A DNA stretch of 64,000 nucleotides, from NCBI RefSeq assembly GCF_033097365.1, contig NZ_AP028461.1, positions 9,637,501 through 9,701,500 on the forward strand, written 5' to 3'. Below the pieces are notes generated by a model. It was not told the DNA's origin. It searched no databases and saw nothing but the letters and a program-made list of their open reading frames with translations. Below, piece by piece: positions 17,239 through 26,175 of the stretch (its first letter is position 1; each line of letters begins with the position of its first letter). This stretch comes from Actinoplanes sichuanensis. GTDB taxonomy: Bacteria; Actinomycetota; Actinomycetes; Mycobacteriales; Micromonosporaceae. Made by a program: the position numbers and the translations under genes.

Positions 17239-18048
17239 TCAGGTGTCACCTGGTCGGGCATCACGTAGCTCGTGGTTCTGTCGTCGGTACGTCGACCACT
17301 GAGACGTCCACGCCGCGAGGTTGTGGATCCAGTCCGCGGTTGCTCCGGTCGACTTGGCGGCCCACTTCTCCGCGTTGCTTGTCGCGAATTGGTTCAGGAT
17401 CTTGGGGTTGGTCAGCCGCCATGCGGGAAACCGGGTCAGCCACCGTTCGGCCTGTTCCGCGGTGTGCCCGGCACTGATCAGCCACTGCATGAGCATGGCC
17501 AGCTCGACCCATGATGCGGCCTTGGTCGCCATCGCCCAGTCGACGATCCGCAGGCCGTGTGAGGTAACGATGAGGTTGGCCGGGCCGAGGTCGGTGTGTA
17601 CGAGTGTGTCGCCGGCCATCGCCTGTTGCTCGAACCCCAGTCTCGCTTTCGGGCTGAACAACGGCATGTCGGGTACCGGCGTTCGGCTGAGCGTCGTCAG
17701 TGTTTCCTCGAGGAGATCCAGGTCCGGGCTGCCGGGTGATAGGTCGGCATGTGGGCCTGCGCAGTGTTCGAAGCCAACCACCAGCCAGCCGGCTGCTTCG
17801 AAGTGCCATTCGACTGCGGGTGAGAGAGACCTGCTGACGGCCTCACTCACCCGCAGCTCGTAGCGCAGAGACCGAACCCCGAAATCACTGTGGGCCGCCT
17901 TGACGAATACCGTCCCCCGTGCCCCGGCGACGGTTGCGGCTATCTCCGCATGGTCGCCGGTCGCAGCGGGGATGACATCAGATTCGCCGACGCGGCCGGC
18001 TATCTCGTCGGTGACGGCTTCGGGTAACGCGGTCCAGTCACTGCGCAT
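17239..18048 (-). CDS. Aminoglycoside phosphotransferase-like (APH/kinase-fold) protein
   Basis: This 269-residue protein has the protein-kinase-like APH fold. The catalytic loop is LVHTDLGPANLIV (HxDxxxxN) near residues 170-182, and the metal-binding IVDWAMA follows. An ATP-site lysine is likely in GTVFVKAAHS. The substrate is unknown; candidates include small hydroxylated metabolites or an antibiotic. It lies downstream of the lanthipeptide genes in the same direction, with a gap of 95 bases, so it may be part of that transcript. Confidence 0.75.
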   Translation of the reverse strand: MRSDWTALPEAVTDEIAGRVGESDVIPAATGDHAEIAATVAGARGTVFVKAAHSDFGVRSLRYELRVSEAVSRSLSPAVEWHFEAAGWLVVGFEHCAGPHADLSPGSPDLDLLEETLTTLSRTPVPDMPLFSPKARLGFEQQAMAGDTLVHTDLGPANLIVTSHGLRIVDWAMATKAASWVELAMLMQWLISAGHTAEQAERWLTRFPAWRLTNPKILNQFATSNAEKWAAKSTGATADWIHNLAAWTSQWSTYRRQNHELRDARPGDT

Positions 18049-18143
18049 CGGTCAGATGGTCCTTCAGATTCCCGGGTTGGGCGGGCAGCAGGAGTTCGCC
18101 TCGCCGTCCCCGAACTCGGGGTCGATGTAGTAACTGGTCGCTT

Positions 18144-19202
18144 TCAGCGTGCGGCGGGTGTACTCCAGCGGATCAGGGGTTCCACCTGGCTGAAGAGGGT
18201 TGTCAGTTGATCCGTGTAGTCGGGATTGAGGAAGCCTTGATCTAGGCCGCACGCGCGAACGACTCGGCGGAGCTGGTGAACCTGGTTGTCGGTCGCGGCT
18301 TCTCGGCATGCCTGGTGGGCCAGGGCATCGCGTGCTGCATACCCGTCGTCGGTGGCGTGGTGCAGTACACGGGTGACGAGAGCTTTTGCTTGGGGTTCGT
18401 GGTGGCCGAGCGCGTCGATCAGGCTGAGTCCCAGCCGGGTCCAGAAGACGGCGAGACCTTCTCCTGGTGGCTGTTGGTAGTAGGTGGTGTAGGCCGCATT
18501 GTGGTCGATGGCGGTGCAGAGCAGGTATAGGCAGTCGGTGACGGCGTTCTCCCACGGCTGGCCGGGAGTGGTGTCGTGCAGCAGGGTCGTGGCTTCGGTG
18601 GTACGGCCGGCGAGGGTGTGGGCGATGACGGCGATCTGCCGGCCGTCGAGCATCCGTTGACCGATGCCGCGGTGGTGAGTCAGGCGTTCGCCGGCCTCGT
18701 CCCATCGGTGGGCGGAGGCGAGGGCGTGGGCGCCGGTGCCGAGCAGGACTTTCCAGGCCCATTGCCGGAGCTCGCGGTGGCTTTCCCCGGTGTGGGTGAG
18801 GTCGGCGGTGGCGATGATGAGGCCGTCGATCGTGATGGTCGCGCGGTTTGTGATCGCTTGGTAGAGGGCTTCCAGCATCTCCCATGCGGTGGTTCCGTCG
18901 CCGACGCGGATGCGCAGGCGTGCCAGGTTCACTACCGGTTCGAGGGCGAAGCGGCCGGGGTGGCGGCCGGTCAGGGCGAGTCGGGCGAGTCGATGGCACC
19001 AGCGTCGGGCGAGGTCGTGGTCACCGCAGTCTGAGGCGAGTAGGGCGGCCTGGTTGAAGACGTAGGTGGCGTCGGCGAGGTTGCCCGTGGCGATGGAGGA
19101 CGCAGCAAGGGCGTGCAAGCTGGTCATACGGTCGGCTAGCGGGATGCAGGCAGGTCGGGGGCGCGCGATCAGAGGGAACCGCTGCGCGGTGGTGGCGTCC
19201 AT
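18144..19202 (-). CDS. TPR-like helical protein of the lanthipeptide cluster
   Basis: This 352-residue all-helical protein shows TPR-like periodicity (ATGNLADATYVFNQAALLA, DGTTAWEMLEALYQAI, TEATTLLHDT). The start ATG 19202 overlaps the stop of the upstream gene in TGATG, so the two are translationally coupled. A longer open frame upstream has a low-complexity Arg/His N-terminus and is rejected. Similar proteins accompany some actinobacterial FxLD-type clusters; a scaffold or regulatory role is a guess. Confidence 0.65.
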   Translation of the reverse strand: MDATTAQRFPLIARPRPACIPLADRMTSLHALAASSIATGNLADATYVFNQAALLASDCGDHDLARRWCHRLARLALTGRHPGRFALEPVVNLARLRIRVGDGTTAWEMLEALYQAITNRATITIDGLIIATADLTHTGESHRELRQWAWKVLLGTGAHALASAHRWDEAGERLTHHRGIGQRMLDGRQIAVIAHTLAGRTTEATTLLHDTTPGQPWENAVTDCLYLLCTAIDHNAAYTTYYQQPPGEGLAVFWTRLGLSLIDALGHHEPQAKALVTRVLHHATDDGYAARDALAHQACREAATDNQVHQLRRVVRACGLDQGFLNPDYTDQLTTLFSQVEPLIRWSTPAAR

Positions 19203-20017
19203 CAGCCGGCCGCCGTTGCGGTGAGCGCGGTGTGGGAGCCGAAAGTGATGTCGCGGGCGGTGGCGGCGAGGGCGGCTTGTTCGTGTTCGGGTATGCCGCG
19301 CCGGTTCCACATGAAGATCACGTGGTGGCTGAGGACTTCTCGGAGCCCGCGGCGCAGCTGTCCGCTGTCGTGGATGCGCCGCAGCGCGGCGCCGGTGGTG
19401 GTGAAGGCGTCGAGCCAGGTTCTTTGCTCGGCGAGCGGGGCTTCGTCAGTGTGGGTGAGGCTGGCCGGATCGACGGTGAGCAACTGTTGGACGGCGTCGC
19501 GGAGGGCGTCGATGTGGGAGGGGTTGGCGAGGTTCCGATGGTCGGCGACGCGGGCCCAGACGTCGCCTTGTTCGTACCAGTCGAGGCTGGCGGCACGCAT
19601 TATCGCGGTGCAGAGCAGGATCGACAGCTCGCGGATGCATCGCGGATGAGTGGCCGTTCGAGTCAGTAGATGGCGGCTGTCAAGGTGCCAGAGCCGGTGC
19701 GCCAGGCGCATGGCGCGTTGCCCGCCGAAGGCGGTGGTCTCCGGTTCATAGATCACCGCGGTCACGTTGCTGAGATGACCCTGAAGGCACAGGTCGTCGA
19801 GGAGGTCGCGGACCCGGTTGGTGTGGATGTCTCGGGGCCGGGTGGGCAGGTAACGCAGCCGCCATTGATGGCCTTTGCGGATGATGAACCAAGCGCTGAT
19901 CAGCTGGTCGGCTTCCGCGGTGGTGAGGATGGGGCACAGGTGGGTGACTGCGATCCGCTCGGCGAGGGCCGGGTCGCTGAATTGCAGGTTGGCTTGCTGC
20001 CACGGGGAAGTGTGCAC
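19202..20017 (-). CDS. Stand-alone thiopeptide-type (SpaB_C-like) lanthipeptide biosynthesis protein
   Basis: The protein has 271 residues, with GTG 20017 preceded by GGAGG. The N-terminus WQQANLQFSDPALAERIAVT and the segment ISAWFIIRKGHQWRLRYLPT follow the pattern of the lantibiotic dehydratase C-terminal/thiopeptide-type domain, which eliminates glutamate from glutamylated Ser/Thr. The LanB next door already carries such a domain, so this second copy may act on a different site or serve as a partner. It is 25 bases from lanC and coupled to the TPR-like gene. Confidence 0.75.
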   Translation of the reverse strand: MHTSPWQQANLQFSDPALAERIAVTHLCPILTTAEADQLISAWFIIRKGHQWRLRYLPTRPRDIHTNRVRDLLDDLCLQGHLSNVTAVIYEPETTAFGGQRAMRLAHRLWHLDSRHLLTRTATHPRCIRELSILLCTAIMRAASLDWYEQGDVWARVADHRNLANPSHIDALRDAVQQLLTVDPASLTHTDEAPLAEQRTWLDAFTTTGAALRRIHDSGQLRRGLREVLSHHVIFMWNRRGIPEHEQAALAATARDITFGSHTALTATAAG

Positions 20018-20042
20018 GGGTGACCTCCGGCATGGGAGTGGG

Positions 20043-21281
20043 TTAGGCGAGCAGGAGGTACGCGTCCCAGTTGGTGAGGCAGCTACCGGTGTGGGCCGTG
20101 TGCAGGGCGAGTGCTGCTCCGGCGGTGCCGTCCATCAGTTCCGGTGCGTCCGGCGGTGCGACGGCCAGCTGTCGGGCCAGGTCGTCCGCGAGCCCGCGGA
20201 TGGCGGTGATCAGTTGGGTGGCCAGGTGCGGGTTGGTGCTGGAGGCGGCGGTGCGCCAGGCGGCTTGCAGCAGACCGGCCTTACCGTGGCACAGGCCCGG
20301 TTCGAGCAGCTGGGCCTGTTGATGTGGATCGGTTAGGGCGGTCACCATCGCGGCCTCGGCGCGGCGGGATCGGACGGCATCCTGGAGGGCGAGGCCGGCT
20401 AGTTGCTGGGCGCGGGCGGTACCCGCCGTGCCGTAGCACCAGGACGGGCGGTGCGGTGCGGGCGCCGCCGGGGTGTCGGTGATGTAGGCGGGCCACCACG
20501 AGGTGCCGGTGACGTCATCAGCCTGGCGGTGCTGGTCGAACCAGGCGCAGAGCCGGGCGAGCGCGTCGAGGATGCCGGGTGGCCGCTGCCCGGCGAGTAC
20601 GGCCAAGGCGAGCAGCGCGGTGACGGCGCTCATGCCGTGGGCGATGCCGAGGTTGCCGTGCCCGCGCGGGAAGCGATCGTCTGGGGTGCCGCCGAGGCCC
20701 GCGTTGAGCCACCACGGCGGCCGCCCGGCCTTGTGGCTCCAGCCTGCGGTGAGCCGGATCAGGTAGCTGAGGACTTCGAGGGTGATCGGCTGATCGGGAT
20801 GGTGGCGCAGGTGGTAGACGCCGAGCCCTGTCAGTCCGTGGATGAGGTCGAACTCGCGCATGGTCAGCGGCGTGCCGGCGGCGATGCGGGCGTGAGCGGC
20901 GGCAAGCCGTTGGCGGGTCAGGATGGTGGTCTGCTCGTCGAGAGCCGCTACCGCCCGTGGGTAGCCGCCGAGGTTGGTGGCGGCGTTGTGCAGCAGCATG
21001 GCCAGGGCGGGCGCGCCGGCGAACAGGTTGGCGGCGGCGCCGGTGCTGACCGGTCCTGCCGCTGCTGTGCGGATCCAGCGGTGGGCGAGAGCTTCGTCGC
21101 CGTGCCCGGTCACGGCCCGTTCCAGGTGCAGCAGGGCGATGCCGGCCGCACCGCCGGCCAGCGACTGCGGATGGGTCCGGCCGTCCTCGGAGGTGCCGAT
21201 GACGGCGGGATCACGCAGCTGGTCGGCGATGGCGGCGACGGTGGCACCGACGTTTTTCCCGGCGGTAACAGTGGTGGTCAT
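20043..21281 (-). CDS. lanC: LanC-like lanthionine cyclase
   Basis: The 412-residue cyclase closes thioether rings between dehydrated Ser/Thr and Cys. The zinc ligands are present in SWCYGTAGTARA (Cys) and GLCHGKAGLL (Cys, His). The family motif NLGIAHGMSAV and the (alpha/alpha)6 glycine-rich repeats are visible (PQSLAGGAAGIALLHLE, ELMDGTAGAALALH). The start ATG 21281 overlaps the lanB stop by 4 bases (ATGA), which makes coupled translation likely. Confidence 0.93.
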   Translation of the reverse strand: MTTTVTAGKNVGATVAAIADQLRDPAVIGTSEDGRTHPQSLAGGAAGIALLHLERAVTGHGDEALAHRWIRTAAAGPVSTGAAANLFAGAPALAMLLHNAATNLGGYPRAVAALDEQTTILTRQRLAAAHARIAAGTPLTMREFDLIHGLTGLGVYHLRHHPDQPITLEVLSYLIRLTAGWSHKAGRPPWWLNAGLGGTPDDRFPRGHGNLGIAHGMSAVTALLALAVLAGQRPPGILDALARLCAWFDQHRQADDVTGTSWWPAYITDTPAAPAPHRPSWCYGTAGTARAQQLAGLALQDAVRSRRAEAAMVTALTDPHQQAQLLEPGLCHGKAGLLQAAWRTAASSTNPHLATQLITAIRGLADDLARQLAVAPPDAPELMDGTAGAALALHTAHTGSCLTNWDAYLLLA

Positions 21282-24200
21282 GACCGACTCCCGGCGCGGG
21301 CGGCCCAACTCAGCGCGGCGGCGCGAGCCAGGTGCAGACAGACGGCTTCCGCGGCCCGGTCGGGGCCGGCGACGCGGGTGTGATGCAGGTGCAGCAGGTC
21401 GGGAAGCAGAGTGGCCGCTTCGATGCCGGCACCGTGCAGGGCCTTGCGGTACTCGGCCAGTGCGGCTGCCCGCGACTGCCAGCACTTCAGAACCGCCGCG
21501 CCGGACGGGGCCGCGGCCAGCGTGGCTCGTACCGGGCCGGCGAGCTGCATGGCCTGGTCGTAGACGGCGCGGGCTGGCGCCGGTCGCTGGGTACGGACAT
21601 GCTCGGTCAGCCAGTGCCGGGCGTTGTCTGGGCCGTCGAGCAGCACGGTGGCGAGGTCGAGCATGCTGGCCGCGGTCATCGCCTGCCGTGCCGGCCCGTC
21701 CCGCCGGGCGGTGGCGGTCAGTTGTGCCTGCACTGCGGCGGAGTCTGCGGCGAAGACCTGCTCCGCCGCTGGGTAGGCGTCGAGGCCGCCGAAGCGGCTC
21801 ACCTCGTGGAAGTCGGTGTCGACCTGCGCTCGGCCGCTCAGCCGCTGCTCGCGTAGCCGCCGCACCCACTGGTGCACACGCGCCGGGTCGACGTCGGTGA
21901 GACGTAACCGCAGGTGAGGATCGGGATCATGGTACCGCTGGAACCACCACGGCCCTGGGACATGGTCGACGAGACCGGGCAGATGCTCGGTGAGGATCCG
22001 GTCCTGCTGATCGAGGCTGGCGTACACCTTCAGGTAGGTGTGGGGGCCGCCGGGCAGCACGCCGTGGCGGCGAACGTCGACGACCGCTCCGAGGCGTGGC
22101 GTCGGTACGGGCGGTGTCGTCGTGACCAGTGGGATGACGATCTCGTGGGCCCGGTCACCGATCCAGGCGGCACCGTCGGGTGCTTGGCGTAGCACGGCGA
22201 CGTGGTGGCGGGTGAGGTAGTCGCGCAGCAGCACCCGGTGAGCGGGCAGTTGCAGGTCGATGACCAGGCACTGGTCGCCGCTGCCGATCGACACTGCCGT
22301 TGGGCAGCCGGTGGTCTCACACCATTGTGAGAGTTCGTGGTCCCATGTGTCGTAGCTGGCAGTGGCGGTGGGCAGGTCGTCCTCGGTCAGCCGCCAGCGG
22401 GCAGCGCTGAGCACCGTACGGCCGTAGCGCACCGCAGGCAGGAACGGCAGGTCGTGGGCTGCAGGGCCCCACTCGAACGGATGGCACGGGGTGGCCAGGG
22501 CGGTCGATGCCTCCGCCAGGAACCGCACGACGGGCAGCATCTGCCGGTCCGGAGCGGCCGCTGTCATCGGCACAGGCTGCACCGGCCGCCGCTGCGACAG
22601 GCTGATCAGGTAGAGCCGGGCCGGATCGGCGGTGACGGCGATGTCGTCCAGCGGAATCCGCCGCGGATCGTCGCCGGTGTGGCACTCGGCCACGGGAATC
22701 AGGAACGGCAGGACCAGCGGTGCGCGGGCCACATCCATGCTGATCGCGTAGCGGGTCGGCGCCGCGAGTTGCGCGATCAGTGCCCTGTCGACGATCGGCG
22801 GCGTGCCAGCGGTGTACGCGGCTGCCATCCGGCCCTGATCGGCGGGATCCAGCAGGTCCATGACGCGTCCGGTGCTGGTGCCCGCGTTGCGGGATACCCG
22901 TACCACCGACAGCGTGAACCGGCCTTCCCGGATATCGGGTAGATCGTGCGCGTGGACACGCACCGTCAGTTCGGTGGTGTTCTGCACCGTCTCCGGCCGC
23001 TCGGGAGCCAAGGCGTCCAACTGCCGGTCGTCCAGGACGATCTCGTGCTGCCGGGTCAGGGCGGCGCGCTGCGCCAGTGCGATCAACGCACGGTCCCGGT
23101 CGGTGACTACCGGTGCAGGTGCCGGGTCGGCGCCCTCGAAGCCGGCCGGGTAGCCGAGTCCGAGAACCGGCTCGACGGCGTCGAGCACCGGAACGAGCGC
23201 GTACGGGCCGAAGCGTTCGAGGAACCGGCGGTGCCAGCCTGCCCAACCCGTCAGAGCCGGGACAGCCAGCCGGGTCAGCGCGGCCGCAGCCCGGCACGCT
23301 TCGGCAGGCACCTCCGGTGGCACGGTGACGTCGGCGTTCAGGCGCAGGTCGACGCCGACCGCCGGTTCGGCGTCGACCGTCGCGGCCGTCGCGATGATCT
23401 CGCGTCGGTGGGCTCCGGCCTCGACCTCGTTGGCGGCGGTATCGTGCCGGTGCTTCTGTTCGGCGAGCCGACCCAGCGTCTCCCGGAGACCGTCTGAGTC
23501 CGTGTGCTGTCCGGGGTTGGGCGTGGCGGCAGGAAGCTGTTGCAGGGCGGTGACCAGGACGGCGAGGGGGTCGGTGGTTGCCATCGACGGCCGGAGGCTG
23601 GTCACCAGCAGGTGCTGTTGCACCAGTTGGGTGATCAATCGGTCGGCGGCTGCCGGTTCGGCGGCGCACCCGGTGACGACAGCGGCGCACAGATCCGTCC
23701 ACCGGATCGGCCGGGCCGCGGCGGTAACCGCAGCACGGACGGCGCCGGTGGCGCGAACCCGAACATGTTGCGGTGCTCCGGTCACGGACGTGCTGGCACG
23801 GTGCTCCAGCCACAGTTCACCGCCGCGTTCGACGAGCAGATCGTTGACCCGCAGCCACAGGTGTGGCCGGATCGTCGGGTCGGTCTCCAGCCGTGTCAGC
23901 ACACCGGCGAGCCAGGGCATCCGGATCCGGGCCACCGGCCGATGGGCGGTGCCGACCCGAACGTCCCCGGAAGCGCCGACACGGGCCGCGGCGATGCCGG
24001 CGAACAATCCGTACGGGGTGGCGCGGGTCGTCGCCCGTAGCAGGTAGCGCATCACCGCAAGGACCACGCGGCGGGTATCACGGGCCGTCGCCTGCCCAGC
24101 CAGTACGGCAGTGACCCGCCGGGCCAGGTCCGGGCTTGCGTGTTGCAAGGCTGCTGCGAATCCGGGGATCTGCCGAGTGTGGCTCAGCCACTGCGGCCAC

Positions 24201-24304
24201 GAATCGGCCGCGTCCGGGCTGGTCAGGTCAGGCCACGTATCGGCCTGCTCCGGCGTGCAGACGGCCGCACGGAGCAGCAGCGCGTCGTTCAGACTTCGAT
24301 ACAC
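21278..24304 (-). CDS. lanB: LanB lantibiotic dehydratase (full length)
   Basis: This 1008-residue class I dehydratase activates Ser/Thr of the precursor by transfer of glutamate from Glu-tRNA and then eliminates it. The N-terminal glutamylation domain shows RATTRATPYGLFAGIAAARV. The C-terminal elimination (SpaB_C) domain starts near residue 745 with TYLKVYASLDQQDRIL and contains PWWFQRYHDPDPHLRLRL. GTG 24304 is the start. It is separated from the precursor gene by a strong hairpin, which may lower its expression relative to the peptide. Confidence 0.93.
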   Translation of the reverse strand: MYRSLNDALLLRAAVCTPEQADTWPDLTSPDAADSWPQWLSHTRQIPGFAAALQHASPDLARRVTAVLAGQATARDTRRVVLAVMRYLLRATTRATPYGLFAGIAAARVGASGDVRVGTAHRPVARIRMPWLAGVLTRLETDPTIRPHLWLRVNDLLVERGGELWLEHRASTSVTGAPQHVRVRATGAVRAAVTAAARPIRWTDLCAAVVTGCAAEPAAADRLITQLVQQHLLVTSLRPSMATTDPLAVLVTALQQLPAATPNPGQHTDSDGLRETLGRLAEQKHRHDTAANEVEAGAHRREIIATAATVDAEPAVGVDLRLNADVTVPPEVPAEACRAAAALTRLAVPALTGWAGWHRRFLERFGPYALVPVLDAVEPVLGLGYPAGFEGADPAPAPVVTDRDRALIALAQRAALTRQHEIVLDDRQLDALAPERPETVQNTTELTVRVHAHDLPDIREGRFTLSVVRVSRNAGTSTGRVMDLLDPADQGRMAAAYTAGTPPIVDRALIAQLAAPTRYAISMDVARAPLVLPFLIPVAECHTGDDPRRIPLDDIAVTADPARLYLISLSQRRPVQPVPMTAAAPDRQMLPVVRFLAEASTALATPCHPFEWGPAAHDLPFLPAVRYGRTVLSAARWRLTEDDLPTATASYDTWDHELSQWCETTGCPTAVSIGSGDQCLVIDLQLPAHRVLLRDYLTRHHVAVLRQAPDGAAWIGDRAHEIVIPLVTTTPPVPTPRLGAVVDVRRHGVLPGGPHTYLKVYASLDQQDRILTEHLPGLVDHVPGPWWFQRYHDPDPHLRLRLTDVDPARVHQWVRRLREQRLSGRAQVDTDFHEVSRFGGLDAYPAAEQVFAADSAAVQAQLTATARRDGPARQAMTAASMLDLATVLLDGPDNARHWLTEHVRTQRPAPARAVYDQAMQLAGPVRATLAAAPSGAAVLKCWQSRAAALAEYRKALHGAGIEAATLLPDLLHLHHTRVAGPDRAAEAVCLHLARAAALSWAARAGSRS

Positions 24305-24339
24305 GGCGTCTCCCAGCCCGGTGGTCGGATGGAGCGGGG

Positions 24340-24383
24340 CAGGGGTGCCCGGTGGGGGCCTGTCAGCTGGCCGGGCACCCCTG
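24340..24383 (-). terminator. Strong hairpin between lanthipeptide precursor and lanB
   Basis: A perfect 13-bp stem (CAGGGGTGCCCGG with CCGGGCACCCCTG) encloses an 18-base loop. There is no T-run on the minus strand. It probably acts as a partial terminator or an mRNA stabiliser, so the short precursor is made in excess over the enzymes. Confidence 0.7.
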
Positions 24384-24407
24384 AGTGGGGTGAAGCGGTG
24401 AGTTGGG

Positions 24408-24590
24408 TCAGCAGCTGGTGCAGGCGGACTGACAGGTACTGCCGCAGCCGTCGTTGGTCATCTTGATGATGTGGTCGACGGTGTCGCCGGCCTCGATGAA
24501 CGTGATGTCCAGGTCCTCGATGCCGGTGTCTGCCAGCGGGGTCTCGGCCGCCGGGGCAACGGTGCTGCGCTCCACGGTGGGTGCCGTCAT
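24408..24590 (-). CDS. lanA: FxLD-type class I lanthipeptide precursor
   Basis: The 60-residue peptide begins MTAPTVERSTVAP. A leader with IEDLDITFIEAG (an LD motif close to the FxLD signature, but the F is not at the usual place) is followed by a core region NDGCGSTCQSACTSC. The core has four Cys, three Ser and two Thr, suited to several lanthionine rings. A perfect AAGGAGG lies 8 bases before the ATG. The enzymes LanB, LanC and an FxLD-type methyltransferase flank it. The cleavage site is not obvious, and no dedicated protease or transporter gene is seen nearby. Confidence 0.88.
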   Translation of the reverse strand: MTAPTVERSTVAPAAETPLADTGIEDLDITFIEAGDTVDHIIKMTNDGCGSTCQSACTSC

Positions 24591-24648
24591 GACAACCTCC
24601 TTGAGTCAGGGGGTGGTTCTCCCGGCCGGCTGGCCGGAAGCTTCTCTT

Positions 24649-26175
24649 CTAGGGCCAGCTGATCGCGAGCATTCCGTGACGTTTCGTGGACCGCCAGCCG
24701 GTCAGGTCGCTGATGTCGCTGCTGGTCGGGTAGTAGACGATGTTGGCGGCGCCGCGGCGGAAGTGATCGGTGCCCCAGTCCTGGATCAGGGTGAGCAGCT
24801 GCCGGCCGACCGTCTCGGCGTCGGATCCGTGGGCGCGTACGCCGGCTTCGTATCCGCTGGTGAACGTGTCGTTGGCGCGTTTGATCCGGTACGCGAAGCT
24901 GCCGCCCCGCACGAGAGCGGGAATGCCGTGCCGCACCGCGGGGTCGACCACACCGTCGTCGACGGCCTTCTGCGCGGCGTGCATCATCACCATTCCGGAC
25001 CCGCCGGTGGTCAGCTGGAACAGGGCGAGCTCGTCGGGCATGTCGAAAGCAGTACCGGCCCAGAGTTCAACGGCCGGGGTGTGCAACGCCTCGCGCAACA
25101 TCGCCACGTCGAAGTCGTGCTTCTGCCCAGATTCGAGGCGCAGGCCGATGTCTTCGGTGACGCGTACCAGGTCCTCGCTGACCGCTCCGTCACCCTGCAT
25201 CGGCACGAAAGCGCCGAGACGGTAGCTGCCGGCGGTCAGGTTCTGGCCGGTGCGGTCGAACGCGATCAGCCGGGTGATGCCCGCGAACCTGAGCGGAACG
25301 ACGATCCGGCCGCTGTCGGTGAGTTGCTCCAGCCACGACTCGGGGATGTCCCAGGCGCCTACCGTCACCATGATCCGGTCGTACGGGGCATGCTCGTCGA
25401 CGCCATGCTCGGCGTCGGCTTGCACGACGCTGACCCGCTCGTAGCCGGCCCGCGCGAGGCATTGCTTCGCCCGCTGCACCACGCCTGGGTCGATGTCGAC
25501 GGTCGTCACGTGCCCGCCCGGTCCGACGATCTCCGCGATCAACGCCGCGTTGTAACCCCCGGAGCCGATCTCCAGAACGCTCATGCCCGGCTCGATGCCG
25601 GCCATCTCCAGCATGATCGCCTGGATGTGCGGTGCCGACACGACGCTGGACTCGGTGCCGTCGGCAAACAGCACCGCCTCAAGGGTCGCGTCGGTGTCGT
25701 ACACCCGCGTCAGGTCCTTCTCGTGCGGCGCGAACACGTGCCGAGGCACCGTTGACAAAGCGGCCACCACCGGTGCGGAACTCAGGAGGCCCTGCTCCCG
25801 CAGCGAGTCGACCATGGCGGTGCGTAGCGCAGCGGGATCGTTCTCGTGGGTAACCGTCATGAGTAACTCCCATTCCTGTTGTGGAGCGATGTACGAAGGC
25901 CGTTCGCGGCCTGCCGGCCATGCGGCTAATCCCGGCGCGTTGGTCCAGCTGATGAAACGCTCGTACAGGTCCGGTGGTGGCCCGCTCGCCGCGGCTGCCC
26001 AGTCATCGATCGCCTCGATCAAGTACGAGGCGAGAAGGACCGACAAGCCGTGCGGGAAACTCCGGTACTGGTCGGCGAGTTCGACCTTGGCGAGGGCACA
26101 CGGCCACGGCTCGCCACACACCGTGCAATCCCACGCAGGTCGTTCACCCTGATGCGCCGTACGAGGAATCAGCAT
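24649..26175 (-). CDS. FxLD-system PCMT-like methyltransferase with an N-terminal CxxCGxPWPC-type domain
   Basis: The 508-residue frame has two parts. Residues 1-105 carry WDCTVCGEPWPCALAKVEL and LYERFISWT, a small domain usually seen as a separate actinobacterial protein. The rest is a protein-L-isoaspartate-methyltransferase-like enzyme: SAPHIQAIMLEMAGI, SAM motif VLEIGSGGYNAALIAEIVG, and VTTVDIDP. Such enzymes in FxLD clusters O-methylate the lanthipeptide, probably converting Asp to isoaspartate via a succinimide. An internal ATG at 25860 has its own GGGAG, so a separate 403-residue methyltransferase could also be made. The start ATG 26175 overlaps the upstream gene. Confidence 0.8.
   Translation of the reverse strand: MLIPRTAHQGERPAWDCTVCGEPWPCALAKVELADQYRSFPHGLSVLLASYLIEAIDDWAAAASGPPPDLYERFISWTNAPGLAAWPAGRERPSYIAPQQEWELLMTVTHENDPAALRTAMVDSLREQGLLSSAPVVAALSTVPRHVFAPHEKDLTRVYDTDATLEAVLFADGTESSVVSAPHIQAIMLEMAGIEPGMSVLEIGSGGYNAALIAEIVGPGGHVTTVDIDPGVVQRAKQCLARAGYERVSVVQADAEHGVDEHAPYDRIMVTVGAWDIPESWLEQLTDSGRIVVPLRFAGITRLIAFDRTGQNLTAGSYRLGAFVPMQGDGAVSEDLVRVTEDIGLRLESGQKHDFDVAMLREALHTPAVELWAGTAFDMPDELALFQLTTGGSGMVMMHAAQKAVDDGVVDPAVRHGIPALVRGGSFAYRIKRANDTFTSGYEAGVRAHGSDAETVGRQLLTLIQDWGTDHFRRGAANIVYYPTSSDISDLTGWRSTKRHGMLAISWP

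Noticed and set aside
20043..21869. 608-codon extended start for the LanC frame
   Set aside because: The extension lies fully inside lanB in another frame and is low-complexity Arg/Pro/Gly. The ATG at 21281 overlaps the lanB stop and begins at the LanC fold.
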